From positions 92,027 to 156,026 of the forward strand of contig NZ_JACIGK010000009.1 of the NCBI RefSeq assembly GCF_014197915.1: a stretch of 64,000 bases of DNA. The letters run 5' to 3'. The DNA is from Roseospira visakhapatnamensis (GTDB lineage: Bacteria > Pseudomonadota > Alphaproteobacteria > Rhodospirillales > Rhodospirillaceae). The notes under the pieces were generated by a model. That model saw only the letters and a list, made by a program, of their open reading frames with translations, did no database searches and was not told the origin of the DNA. Shown in pieces: positions 50,772 through 61,830 of the stretch (its first letter is position 1; every line of letters starts with the position of its first letter). The position numbers were made by a program, and so were the translations under genes.

Positions 50772-50969
50772 ATGGCCTACAAGATCCTGAAATCCCAGTG
50801 CACCCAGTGCGGCGCCTGCGAGTTCGAATGCCCCAACGGCGCCATCAGCATGAAAATGGACGGCTACGCCATCGACGCCGCCGCCTGCTCCGAATGCGAG
50901 GGCCATTTCGACGCGCCGCAGTGCGACGCCATCTGCCCGATCCCGGGCACCTGCGTGAAGGTCGTGTGA
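50772..50969 (+). CDS. fdxN: 2[4Fe-4S] ferredoxin, FdxN type
   Basis: 65 residues. First cluster: C10-x2-C13-x2-C16-x3-C20-P; second: C39-x2-C42-x8-C51-x3-C55-P, the extended spacing of nif-linked ferredoxins. It likely donates electrons to NifB or nitrogenase. Ribosome site GGAGG precedes the ATG. It lies 53 bases behind nifB. Confidence 0.94.
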   Translation: MAYKILKSQCTQCGACEFECPNGAISMKMDGYAIDAAACSECEGHFDAPQCDAICPIPGTCVKVV

Positions 50970-50987
50970 GACAGAGGGGGGATGACC

Positions 50988-51269
50988 ATGACGGCTTCGG
51001 ACCCGGCGGAGACGCTGGAGATCGACACCCCGCCGGCGTTCGCGCCCGGCACCAAGGTCCGCGCGCGCGCGCTGGTGCGCGACGACGGCACCTTCCCGGG
51101 CGCGCGCGTCGGCGACGTGCTGGTCGAGCCCGGCGCGCTGGGCTACGTGCGCGAGGTGGGGTCGTTCCTGCAACGCTTCTGGATCTACGAGGTGGACTTC
51201 ATCGACAGCCGGCGCATCGTCGGCATGCGCGCGGCGGAACTGGAATCCGCCGAGGGAGACCGGTCATGA
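50988..51269 (+). CDS. nifZ: Nitrogenase maturation protein NifZ
   Basis: 93 residues. FAPGTKVRARALVRDDGTFPGARVGDVLVEPGALGYVREVGSFLQ is the NifZ pattern, as is FWIYEVDF. NifZ helps form the second P-cluster of NifDK. The ATG at 50988 is chosen over one 6 bases earlier because the GAGGGGGG ribosome site abuts the earlier one. Stop overlaps the nifT ATG. Confidence 0.92.
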   Translation: MTASDPAETLEIDTPPAFAPGTKVRARALVRDDGTFPGARVGDVLVEPGALGYVREVGSFLQRFWIYEVDFIDSRRIVGMRAAELESAEGDRS

Positions 51270-51481
51270 AGATCACCATTCGCAAGGGCGCCGGCGGCTT
51301 CGAGGCGTACGTGCCGAAAAAGGACCTGGAGGAACCGGTGGTCGCCAGCGAGCACCCCGGCCTGTGGGGGGGCTGGATCGAGTTGGGCAACGGCTGGCGC
51401 TTCGCCATGCCGGCGCTGGCCACCGATACCCCCCTGCCCCTGACCCTGGACGCGCGGCGCATCAGCACCGGCGAGGGGTAG
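51266..51481 (+). CDS. nifT: NifT/FixU protein
   Basis: 71 residues, normal size. It starts MKITIRKGAGGFEAYVPKKDLEEPVV and has WGGWIELGNGWRF, both characteristic of NifT/FixU. Its role is undefined but it is almost always found with nifZ or nifK. The start overlaps nifZ by 4 bases. Confidence 0.94.
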   Translation: MKITIRKGAGGFEAYVPKKDLEEPVVASEHPGLWGGWIELGNGWRFAMPALATDTPLPLTLDARRISTGEG

Positions 51482-51704
51482 GCGCGCGCCCCTCGCGTCG
51501 GCGGCCGCCGGATGCGCTGGACAGGACGTCCGCGATGGGGTATCCGACACGATAGCCGTCATGGACGTCCGTCGCGACAACGAGTGACCCTCCCGGGGCT
51601 CGCGCGGCGGAGGAGGGGGTCGTGCCGGCATCCGTGACGCGTGCGACCGGTCGTTGGGGCACGCGCCAGACCCGCGACGGCGACGGTACGGGAAGCGAGG
51701 ACCC

Positions 51705-51890
51705 ATGGTGACGCTCAAGCTGATTCTGATCCTGGCCGTGGCCCTGATCTGCCTGTTGGGCTATCTGGCCGTGTTCATCTTCCAGGCGTGGTGGATCATC
51801 TTCGTGGCGCTGGCGCTGACCGCCCTCATGATGGTGGTGATGGTCATCCTGACCTCCGGCAAGGTCGAGGAAGACGGCAGCGCCGCCTGA
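51705..51890 (+). CDS. Small two-helix membrane protein
   Basis: 61 residues with two predicted membrane helices (about 4-26 and 28-49) and a short acidic tail. The ATG at 51705 follows GCGAGG. No family recognised. It is 223 bases after nifT; whether it belongs to the nif transcript is unclear. Confidence 0.6.
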   Translation: MVTLKLILILAVALICLLGYLAVFIFQAWWIIFVALALTALMMVVMVILTSGKVEEDGSAA

Positions 51891-52022
51891 CGCCAAGCCC
51901 TCCTGAGACCGGCTGATCCTCGACACGCTGGCGCTGTCTTACACCGGCGGCGGATGAGCGTGAGTCATCCGTCGCGCGGCACCGGCCGGCCGACGACACA
52001 CCCATCCTTTCGTGGACCGGTC

Positions 52023-52730
52023 TCAGGCGTTCAGCCAGGCCCGCAGGTGACCGGCGACCGCCGCCGGCTGTTCCAGGGTGGACAGGTGACCGCAGTCCGG
52101 CACCACCGCCATGGGCAGGGCCGCCGGCAGCGCGTCCCGCATCTCTTCGTGCACCTTGGGCGGCGTCAACGCGTCGTCGGCCCCGCAGAGCACCAGCGTC
52201 GGACAGGCGATGGCGCCAAGATCGCCACGCCGATCGGCGCGGTGCAGGATGGCCGTCTGCTGGCGCACGAAGGCCTCCGGTCCCACCCGCTCCGCCATGC
52301 CGGTCACCGTCGCGACCAAGTCCCCGTCGTCCAGCCGGTCGGGATGCACCAGCACGGGCAGCAGCGCCGGGGTGACCTCGGCGAAGCGGCCGTCCCGCGC
52401 CCACTCCATGAGGCCGCGCCGCCGCTCGCTCTGCTCCGGCAGGTCGGCGCGGGCGTTGGTATCCAGCAGTGCCAGACGGGCCACCCGCTCGGGCGCGGAC
52501 AAGGCGATCTCCAGCGCCACGTAGCCCCCCATGGACAGCCCGGCCAGGGCGAGGGGTCCCGGCGGCGCCTCGGCCAGCACGCGCCGGGCCATGGCCCCGA
52601 TGGAGTCGTCCCGGGTCAGGTCCGCCACCTGGACGGCGGCCACATCGGCCAGGGCATCGGCCTGCGGCGCCCACAGGGCATGGTCGCACAGCAGGCCGGG
52701 CAGCAGCACAAGGGGCGTTGTCTCGGTCAT
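52023..52730 (-). CDS. Alpha/beta hydrolase
   Basis: 235 residues. VLLPGLLCDHALWAPQ is the oxyanion segment, LALAGLSMGGYVALEIAL the nucleophile elbow, LCGADDALTPP the acid loop, and VPDCGHLSTLEQP the catalytic histidine. Fits small serine hydrolases of unknown substrate. It lies 36 bases after purA on the same strand. Confidence 0.86.
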   Translation of the reverse strand: MTETTPLVLLPGLLCDHALWAPQADALADVAAVQVADLTRDDSIGAMARRVLAEAPPGPLALAGLSMGGYVALEIALSAPERVARLALLDTNARADLPEQSERRRGLMEWARDGRFAEVTPALLPVLVHPDRLDDGDLVATVTGMAERVGPEAFVRQQTAILHRADRRGDLGAIACPTLVLCGADDALTPPKVHEEMRDALPAALPMAVVPDCGHLSTLEQPAAVAGHLRAWLNA

Positions 52731-52765
52731 GCAGGGGGGCCTCCCGGTCCGTGTCGTCGCCTTGC

Positions 52766-54055
<1,290 letters not shown>

Positions 54056-54179
54056 TGAGGGACTCCCTGCGAAAAAACTGTGTCTCGTATCCTGGCGTGA
54101 TAGCGGACATCCGGGGACGGCACGAGTCCGGTCGAGGGATGTCCGCCATGCGGAGACGGGGCGGCTTGGACGCGGCGGC

Positions 54180-55343
54180 CTACCCGAGAACCACGGGACC
54201 GTCGGCCCCGAGGCCGTGGCTGCACCCCAGGCGGCGGGCCTCGGCGGCCGGATCGTCCAGCGGGCGCAGCGCGTCCAGCACCACCCAGCCCTCGGCCCGC
54301 AGCCGCGCCACTAGGCGGGGATCCGCGTCCTCCGGGGCCAGCACCCGGGCCGGCGGCACGGGCGCGGGAATGGCATCCAGCACGGCGTCCATCATCACGG
54401 TGAAGCCTGTGGCCTGCTCGACCCGATCACCCCGCCCGGCCGTGTAGCGCCCGCCGCGCGCCAGTTCACCGCGCGCGCCCGGCGCGAAGATAGAGAACCC
54501 GAAGCCGGTGTAGTACTCGAAGCCCCGCCCCTCCAGCGGATCCACCGTCAGCGCCGGGTCGGGCCGGGCCGCCTGGATGCGAGCCACCAGGGCGGCGAGA
54601 TCGGCGTGCCGCTGGGCGGCCGCCGGGGGCAGGTCCAGCGCCGCCATGGCCGCCAGGGCCTCGTCGGCCGGGCCGGTGGCCCGGATCAGCCCCACCAGCA
54701 GGTCGCCCAGGGCGGCCGAGGGCGCCCGCTCCCGCACCGCCGCCGTGTCCTTCTGGTCCAGCGCCGCGCGCAGCGCCGGCCGCGCCGCCGCCGGCACGCC
54801 ATGGGTGTCGAACAGCACGGCCGGCAGGGTCGGCAGGGTGAGGTCGATGGTCGCCCCGGTCACCCCGGCGGTCTGCAGGGCCTCGGCGGCCATCACCACC
54901 ACCTCGGCGTCGGCGACGGTGGTGATGGCCTCATCGGCGCCGATCAGTTCCGCCCCCACCTGGGTGAACTGGCGTTCCGGCCGCAACTGCGAGCCGCGCA
55001 CCCGCAGCACCTGCCCCGCGTAGCACAGCCGCAGCGGTCGCGGCTCCTGATGCAGGCGCGAGGTGGCGATCCGCCCGATCTGCACCGTGAAGTCGGGGCG
55101 AACCCCCATCATACGCTGGGAGACGGGGTCCATCACCCGGAAGGTATCGTGCACCAGGGCCCGCCCGGTGCCCGACAACAGGCTTTCCTCGAACTCGATC
55201 AGCGGGGGCTTGACCCGCTGGTAGCCGTGGCCGCGTACCACCGCCAGCAGACGGTCGCCGATGGCGGCCTCGTGCTCGGCGCGCGGCGGCAGGCCATCGC
55301 TCAGGCCGTTGGGCAAAAGCGCGGGATTGGGCGTGTCGGTCAT
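54180..55343 (-). CDS. hisZ: ATP phosphoribosyltransferase regulatory subunit
   Basis: 387 residues resembling class II histidyl-tRNA synthetase but without the full catalytic set. [44 protein letters not shown] and [30 protein letters not shown] are typical of HisZ. It activates the short HisG enzyme at the first step of histidine synthesis. hisZ-purA order is common in alphaproteobacteria. Confidence 0.92.
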   Translation of the reverse strand: MTDTPNPALLPNGLSDGLPPRAEHEAAIGDRLLAVVRGHGYQRVKPPLIEFEESLLSGTGRALVHDTFRVMDPVSQRMMGVRPDFTVQIGRIATSRLHQEPRPLRLCYAGQVLRVRGSQLRPERQFTQVGAELIGADEAITTVADAEVVVMAAEALQTAGVTGATIDLTLPTLPAVLFDTHGVPAAARPALRAALDQKDTAAVRERAPSAALGDLLVGLIRATGPADEALAAMAALDLPPAAAQRHADLAALVARIQAARPDPALTVDPLEGRGFEYYTGFGFSIFAPGARGELARGGRYTAGRGDRVEQATGFTVMMDAVLDAIPAPVPPARVLAPEDADPRLVARLRAEGWVVLDALRPLDDPAAEARRLGCSHGLGADGPVVLG

Positions 55344-55512
55344 GGTCGGAAACGCACCTCTCAAGAGGTCGGGAGACAGAAAACGGGTCGCTCGGGGGAG
55401 CCAACAGGACAGGATGCGAAGGGGCCGTTGGGGCTGCCGCGCGGGGCGCCCCCCGACATCCCCCGACATCCCCTGGCGCGCCCCCGCATCCCGTGGAGAC
55501 GCTCCGGACGGA

Positions 55513-57375
55513 TCAGGCGCGCGGGCGCGCGTCCCCCGCGTCGCCCGGCGTCGTGTCCGGATCGGGCACCGCCAGCGGATCGGGCGGTGGCGGTGCGAAG
55601 GCGGAGGCCGCCGCGCCCGATGCCGTCGCGCCGGCCGGGGCCGTGGCGGGCGCGGGCGACGACGGCGGCGCCGAGACCCCGCGCCTCGGGCCCACGCCCC
55701 GGCGACCCGAGGGATCGGCGAACAGATCGTTGAGCTTCTGGACCTGGGTCATGGCGATGTCCCGGATGGCGTCCAGCTTGCGCTCGGCGCCCGCCGTCCA
55801 GCCCACCGGCCGGGACCGGTAGACCCGCCGGCCGAAGCCCGTGTTGCGGCGGAAGGCGGCGCGCGGGTCCAGGCCCATGTGCCCCAGGCTGTCGCTCACC
55901 TGCGGCGCCAGGCGGGCGGCGACGACGGCCCGCGCCGCCTGGTGGCCCACCTGGAACAGCAGCCACAGCCCGACCAGCAGGGCGAGGACGCGCGTGGCCA
56001 CGGCGCCGGCCCCCTGGCCGATCCCGCTCAGGGCGTCGCCCAGCCACGTTCCCGCCTGGGAGAGGGCGGCGGTGCCCTGGCTGATCCCCTGCGCGGCCAC
56101 GTCCCGCGCCTGCTCGGCGAGCGCGCGCCAGTCCAGCCCCGAGGCGGACTCCTGTGCCGCGCCCGAGGCACCGGCGCCTGCTCCGGCCCCGGTTCCGGCG
56201 ACCTCGGCCGCCTTGGGGGCGACCGTCGCGCCTCCCTCGGCGACCGCCGGGGCCGCCGTGCCGCTCACCCATGTGCCGACATCGGTCACCAGGTCGCCGC
56301 CGGACAGCGCCACCACCCCACCCAGGCCGGCGGCGAGAACCACCGCCCAGACGATGTCCAGGATCATCACCTGACCCCGGAACCGGCGGAGCTGCTTGGA
56401 GAGATACGGCAGGACCTCGCTCTCCAGCTCGTTGATCACCGTCTCCAGCATGGCGATGATGCGGTAGGAGCGGCCCACGCCGATCTCCTGGATGCGCGCC
56501 GTGATCTCGCCCATGTCATGATCGCGCTTGGCCTCGTAGCGCGCCTCCAGGGCCGGGTTGTCGATGGGCACGGCGCAGTCGCTGTTGTAGATGGCGTAGA
56601 ATCGGCCGCTGATCAGCCCCGCCTGCGCGATGGTGCGCTGCCAGGCGCCGACCACCTCGGTCGCGTTGTCCTCCATCGCCGTGGTGTCGATCTGATTGAG
56701 GATGTACAGGAACTTGGTGGTGTCGGCGCGACGCACGGTCTTGGACACCAGGTGCTGGAGGGTGTCGTGCATGGCGCCCGGCTCGGGATGGCGGGCGTCG
56801 AAGAAGATCAGCACCAGATCGGACAGGTCGATGATGTGGTCGGTGATGCGCAGCGTCGAGCGCCGCTGATCATCGGAATCGAAGCCCGGGCTGTCGATCA
56901 GGATCAGCCCCTTGGAGAGAGGGCTGTTCACCGTCTTGAGTTGCAGATACGCATCGATGCGCTTACCCTCTCCGGGTGCCACCTTTTCGATTTCGTCGCT
57001 GATGCGGAAGAACGGAAAGCGCGGATCGGCGTTCAAGGCCGTGCCGGGCAGCACCCGCGCCTCCTGGCCCTCGCCGTAGCAGATGACGGTGAACTTGTCG
57101 TCCACGGCCTGATTGCCGGTGGCCTGCAGGGGGACGCCGAGGGTGCTGTTGATGAAGGTGGACTTGCCGGCCGAGAAGGTCCCCAGCACGCTAACCAACG
57201 GCCACCACGGAATCCGCGTCGCCAGGGACTCACCGCGATCCAGGAGCCCCATGCGATACAGCAGCGCATCCACGCGGCGGAAGGTGGGCAACAGCGTCAC
57301 CAGACCGGGATACTCGGTCTTCAGATGCTTCTCCAGGGTCCGCAGGCGCTTGCGCAGGGACTTGGGTGTGCTCAT
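55513..57375 (-). CDS. Dynamin-family GTPase with C-terminal membrane segments
   Basis: 620 residues. G1 is GTFSAGKST near 65-73, G3 is DSPGFDSDDQRR, and G4 is NQID. Two hydrophobic segments (about 345-370 and 480-505) flank an alanine/glycine-rich extracytoplasmic or linker region, and a proline-rich C-terminus follows. EHD/dynamin-like proteins remodel membranes. The ATG at 57375 begins MSTPKSLRKRLRTLEKHLK. Divergent from the diguanylate cyclase. The specific task is unknown. Confidence 0.82.
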   Translation of the reverse strand: MSTPKSLRKRLRTLEKHLKTEYPGLVTLLPTFRRVDALLYRMGLLDRGESLATRIPWWPLVSVLGTFSAGKSTFINSTLGVPLQATGNQAVDDKFTVICYGEGQEARVLPGTALNADPRFPFFRISDEIEKVAPGEGKRIDAYLQLKTVNSPLSKGLILIDSPGFDSDDQRRSTLRITDHIIDLSDLVLIFFDARHPEPGAMHDTLQHLVSKTVRRADTTKFLYILNQIDTTAMEDNATEVVGAWQRTIAQAGLISGRFYAIYNSDCAVPIDNPALEARYEAKRDHDMGEITARIQEIGVGRSYRIIAMLETVINELESEVLPYLSKQLRRFRGQVMILDIVWAVVLAAGLGGVVALSGGDLVTDVGTWVSGTAAPAVAEGGATVAPKAAEVAGTGAGAGAGASGAAQESASGLDWRALAEQARDVAAQGISQGTAALSQAGTWLGDALSGIGQGAGAVATRVLALLVGLWLLFQVGHQAARAVVAARLAPQVSDSLGHMGLDPRAAFRRNTGFGRRVYRSRPVGWTAGAERKLDAIRDIAMTQVQKLNDLFADPSGRRGVGPRRGVSAPPSSPAPATAPAGATASGAAASAFAPPPPDPLAVPDPDTTPGDAGDARPRA

Positions 57376-57621
57376 GGGGCGCTCTCGTCGGTTGGAAGGG
57401 GTGGCGGGGCCGGAAAGCCGGCGCAGTGTAGGGGGCCGAACCGGCGCTGTCCAACGGTCGCTGCGCGGCACGCGCCTTCGTGCCCGGACTCGCCATCGGG
57501 GATTCCGCCAAAGGGTTGCGCCCGCGTCGTCACCCGGCGCATCTTTTCGCTCCGTAAGGACACCGTTCTTTCGGGCTCGTCAAGGACGCCGTGGCGTTCA
57601 CCCGGGACACCAGGACCCGCC

Positions 57622-59076
57622 ATGCCGGATCAGCGCGCCTCACCGCACAGCGACACCGCGACGACGATGACCGCCCCACGCCCAGAGCAGACGTGCGCCG
57701 ACGACGCCAGGGCCGAGGTCCTGAGGGTGCTGGTGGTGGACAACGACCCGGCCGCGCGCACGGTCGCCCGCCGGGTTCTGGAGGATCTCGCCCGCGGCGG
57801 CCGGACCGTGGACCTGCGCCTGGCTCCGGCGATCGAGGACGCCCGGACGCTGCTGTCCGGCGACTCGGAGGTGGCGGTGGTCCTGATCGACATGGCGCTG
57901 GACGCCGAGGCCGGCGGACTGGGCCTGGCGCGGTGGCTTCGCGAGACGCAGGGCAACCGGGAGACGCGCCTCATGCTGCGCGTCCCTCACCCCGACCGGG
58001 CCCCCGACCCCGACACCGTCGTCCACCTCGACATCAGCGACTGCCGGTGCGCGCCGGAGGGGAGGGACACCGGGCTGCACACCAGCCTGGTGGCGACCCT
58101 GCGATCGTTCGAGACCATCCGCGCCCTGGCCCGGCATCGCGACCGACTGGCCGCCTGGACCCACACCCTGGAGCACCGGGTCGCGGAGCGCACCCGGGCG
58201 CTGCGGGACAGCGAACGCCGCCTGCGCTCCATCCTCGACGCGCCCATGCTGCCGATCGTCATCCTGTCGATGGCCGAGGGACGGGTCCTGTTCGCCAACG
58301 ACAGCGCGAACCAGGGACTGGGGCTGTTCGCGACCCGGCACGACGACGCCATCTGGTGCGATCCCGAGGACCGCGACCGCCTGTTCGAGCGCCTGCGCCT
58401 GCACGGCCGCGCCGGCGACTTCGAGGCGCAGATCAAGACCCACGCCGGGCATCGGTCGTGGGCGCTGGTCTCGGCCATCACCATGACCTTCGACGACACC
58501 CCCTCGGCCCTGCTGTCGTTCAGCGACATCAGCGGGCGCAAGGCCATGGAAGAAGACCTCAAGCGCCTGGCCACCACCGATCCGCTCACCGGCATCGGCA
58601 ACCGCCGCACCCTGATGGACCAGGGCGACCGGGAACTGCGGCGCGCGCGCCGGTATGCCGGCGCGCTCTCGATGCTGATCCTGGACATCGACCACTTCAA
58701 GCGGATCAACGATGGCCACGGCCACGCGGTCGGTGACCGGGCGCTGAAGGCGGTGGTCGCGGTATGCCTGCATCAGTTGCGCGAAATCGACATCCTGTGT
58801 CGGTACGGCGGCGAGGAGTTCGTCGCGTTGCTGCCGGAAACACCCTTCGAATCCGCCGACCGGGTCGCCGAGCGCCTGCGCGAGGCGATCGCCCGGATCG
58901 CCGTGCCCGTGGTGGAGGGCCAACCGGACGGCGCGGTGATCTCGTTCACCGTCAGCATCGGCGTCGCCGCGCCCCGCCCCGACGACACCACCCTCGGCGA
59001 CGTACTGGAGCGCGCCGACGCCGCGCTGTACGCCGCCAAGCAGGCGGGGCGGGACCGAGTCATGGGCAAGGCGTAG
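57622..59076 (+). CDS. Receiver-PAS-GGDEF diguanylate cyclase
   Basis: 484 residues. A receiver-like domain (Asp40, Asp42 and phospho-site Asp90) leads into a DUF3369-like segment (LRETQGNRETRLMLR... LVATLRSFETIRAL), then a helix, a PAS domain (about 205-305) and a GGDEF domain with the active-site GGEEF at 396-400. The product-inhibition site RxxD (REID, 387-390) is present, so it should make c-di-GMP with feedback control. ATG 57622 chosen because the long frame upstream is antisense to the GTPase. Confidence 0.88.
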   Translation: MPDQRASPHSDTATTMTAPRPEQTCADDARAEVLRVLVVDNDPAARTVARRVLEDLARGGRTVDLRLAPAIEDARTLLSGDSEVAVVLIDMALDAEAGGLGLARWLRETQGNRETRLMLRVPHPDRAPDPDTVVHLDISDCRCAPEGRDTGLHTSLVATLRSFETIRALARHRDRLAAWTHTLEHRVAERTRALRDSERRLRSILDAPMLPIVILSMAEGRVLFANDSANQGLGLFATRHDDAIWCDPEDRDRLFERLRLHGRAGDFEAQIKTHAGHRSWALVSAITMTFDDTPSALLSFSDISGRKAMEEDLKRLATTDPLTGIGNRRTLMDQGDRELRRARRYAGALSMLILDIDHFKRINDGHGHAVGDRALKAVVAVCLHQLREIDILCRYGGEEFVALLPETPFESADRVAERLREAIARIAVPVVEGQPDGAVISFTVSIGVAAPRPDDTTLGDVLERADAALYAAKQAGRDRVMGKA

Positions 59077-59121
59077 CCGCGTGAGCGGGCGCGGGAAACC
59101 GGGAGCGGGAACCACGCGGGC

Positions 59122-61632
59122 CTATCGTTCCCCGCCGCCCCGGGGTTTGGCGCGCGTGGTGGGCGCCGCCGCGACCGGATCCTCGGGCCAGGGGTGTTTG
59201 GGGTAACGTCCCTTCATCTCCTTGCGCACCTCCGCCCAGGCGCCGCGCCAGAAGCCCGGCAGGTCGCGGGTGACCTGCACCGGCCGGCGGGCCGGCGACA
59301 GCAGCCGCAGCACCACCGGCACCCGCCCCCCGGCCAGGGTGGGGTGGACGTCCAGGCCGAACACCTCCTGCACCCGAACGGACAGCGCCGGCCCCTCGGG
59401 ATCCCCGTAGTCCAGGGTCAGGCGCGCGCCCGTGGGCACGGTGACATGACGGGGGGCGAGATCGTCCAGCCGCCGCGCCAGATCCCAGGGCAGCAGAGCG
59501 CGCAGCGCCGCCGTGAGGTCGAGGCGCTGAAGATGGGCGCGGCGGGTCATGCCGGCGACGAACGGTCCCAGCCATGTATCCAGGGTGGCGGTCAGCGCGG
59601 CATCGGACAGGTCGGGCCAGCCAGCCTGCGCCCCCTGGTGATGACGCACGAACCCCACCCGCGCGCGCAGCGAGCACGCCGCCGGAGTCCAGGGCAAGGC
59701 GGACTCCAGGCCCAGCACGCGGACCCCCTCCAGCAGCGCCGCCGTCACCGCCGCCGGGTCGGGATCGGCCAGCGGCTGGTCGCGCAGCACCAGGGCGCCC
59801 AGGGTGGTCCGGCGGCGGGCGAGCACCGCCTCGTCGCGCCGGGACCACTGGATGACATCGGCGGCGGCGACCGGCGCCACCCGTCCGGCCCGCACGTCGG
59901 CCTCGTCCAGCGGCGCGGCCAGCCGCACCCGGGCCTCGGCGCCGGGCCGGTCGGACACCGCCCCCACCGCCAGCCACGCGGCGCCGGCCAGGGGATCGGC
60001 CGCGTCCAGGGTCGCCCCGCGACCGCCCGACAGCAGCACCCGGCCGGGCGGGCCGCCGTCGCGCCGGCGGGCGACGCGGTCCGGGTAGGCCAGGGCCAGC
60101 AGCCGCCCGGGATCGGTATCGGGCACGGCGGGCGTGTCGCTCCGGATGCCGGCCAGCCGGCGGATCTGGCGGGCGGCCTCGCGCACCCGGTGGAGGGTGC
60201 CGGGATGGGCCATGGTTCGAGGCCCCCGCCCGCGCAGCACATCCAGGCGCTGGCGCAGATCCACCCCGGCGCCCGCGCCCAGCAGGTCGCGATCCGACAG
60301 CAGGGCGGCGATGTCGGCGGCGAGCCCGCCCAGGCCGTCCTCCTGACCCCGGATGACCATGTGCGCCAGCCGGGGATGCAGCGGCAACCGCGCCAGCGCC
60401 CGGCCGTGGTTGGTGACCCGCCCGGTCGTATCCAGCGCTCCCAGCCCGGCCAGCAGGTCCCGCGCCGCCGCCCAGGCCCCGGCCGGCGGCGGATCCAGCC
60501 AGGCCAGCGCCGCCGGGTCGCGCACGCCCCAGGCGGCCAGATCCAGCACCAGCGGCGCCAGGTCGGCATCCAGGATCTCGGGACGGAGGGACGGCACCAG
60601 CGCCCCGTGGGCCGCCGCCGGCCACAGCCGGTGACACACCCCCGGCCCCAGGCGGCCGGCGCGCCCGGCGCGCTGCGCCGCCGATGCCTGGGAAACCCTG
60701 ACCGTCTCAAGGCGGGTCAGGCCGGAGCCCGGATCGAAGCGGGGCACCCGCGCCAGACCGGAATCGATCACCCCCCGCACGCCCTCGATGGTCAAGCTGG
60801 TCTCGGCGATAGTAGTGGCCAGCACCACCCGCCGGTGACCGTCCGCCCGGGGCGTCAGGGCGGCGTCCTGGCGCGCGGCCGGCAAGGACCCATGCAACGG
60901 CAGCACCGCCACACCGGACAGGTCGCCAAGCGCCCGGGCGACGCGGCCGATCTCCCGCTCTCCGGGCAGGAACACCAGCAGGTCCCCGGCGTCCTCGGCC
61001 AGGACCTGGCGCACCACCCCGGTCACCGCTCGGGTCAGGCCGTCCGGACCGGGGGCGGGCGCGGGATGGTGATGGAGCGTCACCGGATGCTGGCGCCCCT
61101 GGCTTTCGATCACCGGCGCGTTCCCCAACAGGGCGGCCACCGGCAGGGCGTCCAGGGTCGCGGACATCACCAGCAGGCGCAGGTCGGGCCGCAAGGCGCC
61201 CTGGCTGTCCAGGCACAGCGCCAGGCCCAGATCGCCCTGAAGCGAGCGTTCGTGGAACTCGTCCAGGATGACGGCGCCGACCCCCTCCAGCGCCGGGTCG
61301 TCCTGAAGGCGGCGGGTGAGGATGCCCTCGGTGATCACCTCGACGCGGGTCCGGGGTCCCACGGCGCTGTCCAGCCGCACCCGGTAGCCCACCGTCTCGC
61401 CCACCGCCTCGCCCAGGGACGCGGCCATGAAGCGGGCGGCGGCGCGCGCGGCCATGCGGCGCGGCTCCAGCATGAGGATGCGCCCTCCCGCCAGCCAGCA
61501 CGCGTCGAGCAGGGCCAGCGGCACCCGGGTGGTCTTGCCCGCGCCCGGCGGCGCCAGCAGCACGGCGTTGGGGCCGGTGGCCAGGGCGGCCCGCAGGTCG
61601 GGCAGGACGGGATCGATGGGGAACCAGGTCAT
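59122..61632 (-). CDS. hrpB: ATP-dependent helicase HrpB
   Basis: 836 residues. DExH-box motifs: I LLAPPGAGKTTRVPLALL, II ILDEFHERSLQGD, III MSATLD, V/VI VVLATTIAETSLTIEGVRGVIDSG and QRAGRAGRLGPG. Family-specific C-terminal HrpB parts are present (LPWDLARRLDDLAPRHVTVPTG). It is a DEAH/RHA helicase of uncertain bacterial role. It converges with the diguanylate cyclase gene 45 bases away. Confidence 0.95.
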   Translation of the reverse strand: MTWFPIDPVLPDLRAALATGPNAVLLAPPGAGKTTRVPLALLDACWLAGGRILMLEPRRMAARAAARFMAASLGEAVGETVGYRVRLDSAVGPRTRVEVITEGILTRRLQDDPALEGVGAVILDEFHERSLQGDLGLALCLDSQGALRPDLRLLVMSATLDALPVAALLGNAPVIESQGRQHPVTLHHHPAPAPGPDGLTRAVTGVVRQVLAEDAGDLLVFLPGEREIGRVARALGDLSGVAVLPLHGSLPAARQDAALTPRADGHRRVVLATTIAETSLTIEGVRGVIDSGLARVPRFDPGSGLTRLETVRVSQASAAQRAGRAGRLGPGVCHRLWPAAAHGALVPSLRPEILDADLAPLVLDLAAWGVRDPAALAWLDPPPAGAWAAARDLLAGLGALDTTGRVTNHGRALARLPLHPRLAHMVIRGQEDGLGGLAADIAALLSDRDLLGAGAGVDLRQRLDVLRGRGPRTMAHPGTLHRVREAARQIRRLAGIRSDTPAVPDTDPGRLLALAYPDRVARRRDGGPPGRVLLSGGRGATLDAADPLAGAAWLAVGAVSDRPGAEARVRLAAPLDEADVRAGRVAPVAAADVIQWSRRDEAVLARRRTTLGALVLRDQPLADPDPAAVTAALLEGVRVLGLESALPWTPAACSLRARVGFVRHHQGAQAGWPDLSDAALTATLDTWLGPFVAGMTRRAHLQRLDLTAALRALLPWDLARRLDDLAPRHVTVPTGARLTLDYGDPEGPALSVRVQEVFGLDVHPTLAGGRVPVVLRLLSPARRPVQVTRDLPGFWRGAWAEVRKEMKGRYPKHPWPEDPVAAAPTTRAKPRGGGER

Positions 61633-61830
61633 GAGTGGTGAACGCTACTTGAGAAGTAAAAATGTCCTGTGCGCGCCCACAACAAGATTTTTATGCGTTT
61701 CTTGTGGTCGAGTCACGGTCAAGGCGCGTACGGAAAAATCTCGTAAAAAAAGAGTATAACTTGATTATAGCCCCAAAAAGGTGCAAGAACCATCTTGCGA
61801 TACAACCATAATGATTCTGGAGGAAATGTC

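Noticed and set aside
55261..57621. N-terminal extension of the diguanylate cyclase by ~790 residues
   Set aside because: The extension is antisense to hisZ and the dynamin-like GTPase and has no domain-like composition; the ATG at 57622 precedes the receiver domain.
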